Shown here piece after piece: positions 61,421 through 64,000 of a stretch of DNA of 64,000 bases. The stretch is from CBFIGX01 sp965662265 (GTDB taxonomy: Bacteria; Bacteroidota; Bacteroidia; Flavobacteriales; UBA7430). Made by a program: the position numbers and the translations under genes. How positions within the stretch are numbered: the stretch's first letter is position 1; each line of letters begins with the position of its first letter. The notes below the pieces were generated by a model that saw only the letters and a program-made list of their open reading frames with translations, searched no databases and was not told where the DNA came from. The stretch covers positions 1-64,000 of the forward strand of contig CBFIGX010000002.1 in assembly GCA_965662265.1 (NCBI GenBank), given 5' to 3'.

Positions 61421-62821
61421 TTATAAACCTTTTTCTTTAGCTTTTTTAAGCATAAAGTTGAAGGCCTCATCATAATTATTTGGAATATCACCATCTAAAA
61501 TAGCTTCCCGAATTTCATTTTTTATATCTCCAACAATTTTGGAGGGTTTTAGCTGAAATGTTTTCATAATAATCTCGCCAGATATTGGAGGTTGCCAGTT
61601 TCTAATCTGGTCTCTTTCTTCAATATCTTTAAGTTTTTGACGAACAATTTTGAAGTTGTTGAGATACTTTTTTACTCGTGCTTCATTTTTAGATGTAATG
61701 TCTGCTTCGCACAATAGCATTAAATCTTCTATATCGTCATTAGCATCAAAAAGAAGCCGTCTAATAGCAGAGTCACTTACGATGTCTTTGGCAAGCACAA
61801 TTGGTCTTAAATGAAGTCGAACAAGTTTTTGTACGTATATCATTTTTTCATTCAACGGAAGTTTTAGGCGTTTAAATATTTTTGGCACCATCTTAGATCC
61901 TAAATATTCGTGACCATGAAAAGTCCATCCATGATTTTCTTCAAAACGCTTTGTCGGTGGCTTTGCTATATCATGTAATAAAGCAGCCCACCTTAGCCAT
62001 AGGTTTTCACTGTTTTTTGATACATTATCTAGTACTTCAAGCGTGTGATAAAAGTTGTCTTTATGTTTCTTTCCTTGTCGTACTTCCACTCCTTTCAAGG
62101 CAACGAACTCTGGGAAGAATTGATGGAGTAATTTGGTCTCATATAAAAGCTTAAACCCTTTAGATGGACTAGGGGAAAGGATAATTTTATTTAACTCTTC
62201 AACAATTCTTTCTTTGGAGATAATTTCTAAGCGTTTTGCATTCCGCTTTATTGACTCTAACGAATTAGAGTCGATTTCGAAGTTGAGTTGGGTAGAAAAA
62301 CGTATCGCTCTTAGCATTCTCAAAGGATCATCAGAATATGTTATGTCGGGATTTAAAGGTGTTTTAATAAGTCCATTATCCAAATCTGATAAACCTTCAA
62401 ATGGGTCTATAAGTTCTCCAAACCTATGTTTGTTTAAACATATTGCTAGTGCATTTATAGTAAAGTCTCTTCTGTTTTGATCATCTTCTAGTGTTCCATT
62501 TTCTATAATAGGTTTTCGAGATTCTGATCGATATGATTCTTTACGAGCGCCAACAAATTCTAGTTCAAAATCGCGATATACTACCATTGCTGTTCCAAAG
62601 TTTTTAAATACTTGAACTTTTGTTTTACCATTGAGCTTTTCAGCTACTTTTCTAGCCAACTCAATTCCTGAGCCAACACAAACAATATCAATATCTTTTG
62701 GCTTTTTAGATTTTAAAATCATATCTCTAACAAAACCACCTATTACATATGTTTCAAGGTTTTGTTTGTCAGCACACTCTCCAATGGTCTCAAAAACTTT
62801 ATTTTGAACGTATTCTTTCAA
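61421..62821 (-). CDS. cca: CCA-adding/tRNA nucleotidyltransferase with HD domain
   Basis: This enzyme builds or repairs the 3' CCA end of tRNA. The 466-residue protein has the class II nucleotidyltransferase motif YVIGGFVRDMIL, the catalytic DIDIVCVGSG, RRDFTINALA, the DDPLRMLRAIRFSTQL helix, and a C-terminal HD domain with LLHDIAKPPTKR. It starts 1 base after the Sua5/YrdC gene. Specificity (CC-, A- or full CCA-adding) cannot be read from sequence alone. Confidence 0.94.
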   Translation of the reverse strand: MKEYVQNKVFETIGECADKQNLETYVIGGFVRDMILKSKKPKDIDIVCVGSGIELARKVAEKLNGKTKVQVFKNFGTAMVVYRDFELEFVGARKESYRSESRKPIIENGTLEDDQNRRDFTINALAICLNKHRFGELIDPFEGLSDLDNGLIKTPLNPDITYSDDPLRMLRAIRFSTQLNFEIDSNSLESIKRNAKRLEIISKERIVEELNKIILSPSPSKGFKLLYETKLLHQFFPEFVALKGVEVRQGKKHKDNFYHTLEVLDNVSKNSENLWLRWAALLHDIAKPPTKRFEENHGWTFHGHEYLGSKMVPKIFKRLKLPLNEKMIYVQKLVRLHLRPIVLAKDIVSDSAIRRLLFDANDDIEDLMLLCEADITSKNEARVKKYLNNFKIVRQKLKDIEERDQIRNWQPPISGEIIMKTFQLKPSKIVGDIKNEIREAILDGDIPNNYDEAFNFMLKKAKEKGL

Positions 62822-62822
62822 T

Positions 62823-63386
62823 TTACTTTCTTAATATTTTAATTAACCCTGTATTGTCGAGCTTTATGATGGTAGAGCTTTGTTTCACCTCAGTTTCATT
62901 TTGCCTCCAATTTACAATATAATCTACCTTATTTTTTATTTCATCACTAATCTCAGAAAAATGTGATGGCTGTTTTTGTCCAGACACATTAGCCGAAGTA
63001 GATATAATAGGTTTATTAAGTTGATGAATTAGCTTCTTACAGAACACATCATTAACAATTCTAATTCCCATACTATTGTCGCTGTGTATGGCATTTGAGG
63101 CAATTCCAACCGGATTGTCATACACAATAGTTATTGGTTTATTTGTGAATTCAATCAAATCCCAGGCTACATCAGGTACTAAATCTATAGTTCGCTCTAG
63201 GCGAATTTCAGTATCTACTAAAGCAATTAAACTTTTTGCTTCATTTCTTTTTTTAATTTCATAAACACGTGCAACTGCTTTTTCATTGCTAGCATCACAG
63301 CCAATCCCCCAAATGGTATCAGTAGGATATAATACGACTCCACCTTTCTTAAGAACACTAACTGCTTTTTGTATGTCTTCAGTCAT
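62823..63386 (-). CDS. L-threonylcarbamoyladenylate synthase (Sua5/YrdC/YciO family)
   Basis: This family makes threonylcarbamoyl-AMP for the t6A37 modification of tRNA. The 187-residue single-domain protein has GGVVLYPTDTIWGIGCDA, IKKRNEAKSLIALV, KPITIVYDN and the ISTSANVSGQKQPS motif. The short length fits TsaC/YrdC rather than two-domain Sua5. It lies 14 bases after the glycosyltransferase gene and 1 base before cca. Confidence 0.93.
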   Translation of the reverse strand: MTEDIQKAVSVLKKGGVVLYPTDTIWGIGCDASNEKAVARVYEIKKRNEAKSLIALVDTEIRLERTIDLVPDVAWDLIEFTNKPITIVYDNPVGIASNAIHSDNSMGIRIVNDVFCKKLIHQLNKPIISTSANVSGQKQPSHFSEISDEIKNKVDYIVNWRQNETEVKQSSTIIKLDNTGLIKILRK

Positions 63387-63400
63387 TAATATGGATTATA

Positions 63401-64000
63401 TTAGTTTTTTAAAATACTTGAGTACAACTGGTGAATTTTGTCTGCGACCATATCTTTAGAAAATTGTTGCGCATGTTTTATTCCATCGTCTATCATTTTC
63501 TTGCGAAGATCTGATTTACTTTCAATTGAAGTTATAGCCTGGATAAGATCCTCTTCATTTTGAGGATTTATATAAATACTTGAAGGACCACCAGCTTCTG
63601 AGAAACAACTTCCTTTAGAGGTAACAACAGGTGTTTTTGAATATAAGGCTTCAATAATTGGAATGCCGAAGCCTTCAAAAAGAGAAGGGTATATCATTAT
63701 ATTCGCCATTTGGTATATCGCTGCTAATTCTTCGGTTTCTTTTATCGTTTTAAAATGAACCTGAGAATCTAGTTTATTAGATCTAACAAATTGCTCACAT
63801 TTGTTTTTATATTTTCCACCCTGACCGATAACAACCAAATGGTGTTTTGGCAATTTTTTTAAAGCTCTAAGAATAACCATTAGATTTTTGCGTTCATTTA
63901 CGCTACCCACATATAGTAAGAACTTATCTGGCAAGTTGTATTTCTTTTTTAAACTTAATTTGACATCACTATTATAACTAACTTTAAATAGTTCGTGACA
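63401..64000 (-). CDS. Glycosyltransferase family 1 (GT4-like), partial
   Basis: The C-terminal 199 residues of a glycosyltransferase whose start lies beyond the right edge; the frame stays open to base 64000 (beginning CHELFKVSYNSDVKL). The GT-B donor-binding half is present: YNLPDKFLLYVGSVNERKN, HHLVVIGQGGKYK, and MIYPSLFEGFGIPIIEAL with the conserved Glu pair. Members use nucleotide sugars to build surface glycans or glycolipids. It seems to be the upstream gene of the tRNA-processing operon. Confidence 0.9.
   Translation of the reverse strand, partial: CHELFKVSYNSDVKLSLKKKYNLPDKFLLYVGSVNERKNLMVILRALKKLPKHHLVVIGQGGKYKNKCEQFVRSNKLDSQVHFKTIKETEELAAIYQMANIMIYPSLFEGFGIPIIEALYSKTPVVTSKGSCFSEAGGPSSIYINPQNEEDLIQAITSIESKSDLRKKMIDDGIKHAQQFSKDMVADKIHQLYSSILKN

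Overview
The window looks like a chromosomal segment of a member of the Bacteroidota, most likely a marine member of the order Flavobacteriales. The evidence is the low GC content, cargo proteins of the type IX secretion system (T9SS) with type A and type B C-terminal sorting domains, a PorE-like T9SS component, Bacteroidota-only families (BatA-domain protein, DUF5916, DUF5777, FeoB-associated Cys-rich protein), promoters of the Bacteroidota form TAnnTTTG, and almost no Shine-Dalgarno sequences. No transposase, integrase, prophage, CRISPR array or tRNA gene was seen. It reads as ordinary core genome interspersed with genes for large secreted proteins.

Layout. 1-80: 3' end of a 5S rRNA gene and its terminator, so an rRNA operon lies just outside the left edge. 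167-4869: a secreted T9SS adhesin facing a feoA-feoB-small Cys protein iron operon. 4981-14899: lipoamide dehydrogenase, valyl-tRNA synthetase, DEAD-box helicase, a phosphoribosyltransferase, a SulP transporter and an RlmD-type rRNA methyltransferase. 15091-19802: two large secreted proteins, one made largely of Cys/Asp-rich tandem repeats and one an M43 metalloprotease. 19809-24776: operon batA-like, degenerate dihydroorotase, alpha/beta hydrolase, kdsA. 24823-32362: a TIGR02757-type protein, a cytochrome/YceI/OB-fold/DUF5777 operon, a LolD-like ATPase with a DUF5916 outer-membrane protein, and a nitronate monooxygenase-like enzyme. 32688-37929: trmD, rplS, a DUF1015 protein, a YggS-type PLP protein, peroxiredoxin and lhgO. 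38015-43491: a second M43 protease, then queE, a PorE-like protein and HMG-CoA lyase. 43632-49978: rlmB, a bacterial nitric oxide synthase, monomeric isocitrate dehydrogenase, an acyltransferase and ispH. 50197-58599: rpsA, pyrR-pyrB-STAS-like gene, a small secreted protein, a secreted M14 carboxypeptidase and RNase Z. 58589-64000: a minus-strand operon of miaA, aldehyde dehydrogenase, a pRiA4b ORF-3-like protein, CCA-adding enzyme, Sua5/YrdC and a glycosyltransferase cut by the right edge.

The most striking pattern is regulatory. For at least eight genes (feoA, rlmD, the TIGR02757 gene, trmD, rlmB, the nitric oxide synthase, pyrR and the M14 carboxypeptidase) an exact TAnnTTTG promoter element ends only 4 or 5 bases before the start codon, and for the BatA-like gene 7 bases before. 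Transcription would then start at or next to the A of ATG, so leaderless mRNAs seem common here. By contrast, rplS and rpsA have leaders that can fold: a 9-bp closing stem upstream of rplS, and a 10-bp hairpin plus an overlapping 22-codon upstream ORF before rpsA.

Other points of interest: a shared tandem C-terminal module in three secreted proteins, two of which lack a recognisable T9SS sorting domain; a dihydroorotase homologue in which nearly all the metal ligands are replaced; a nitric oxide synthase oxygenase with its heme Cys and substrate Glu intact; and an RlmD homologue without the iron-sulfur Cys cluster. All functional calls come from reading motifs and remembered family features; no database search was run.
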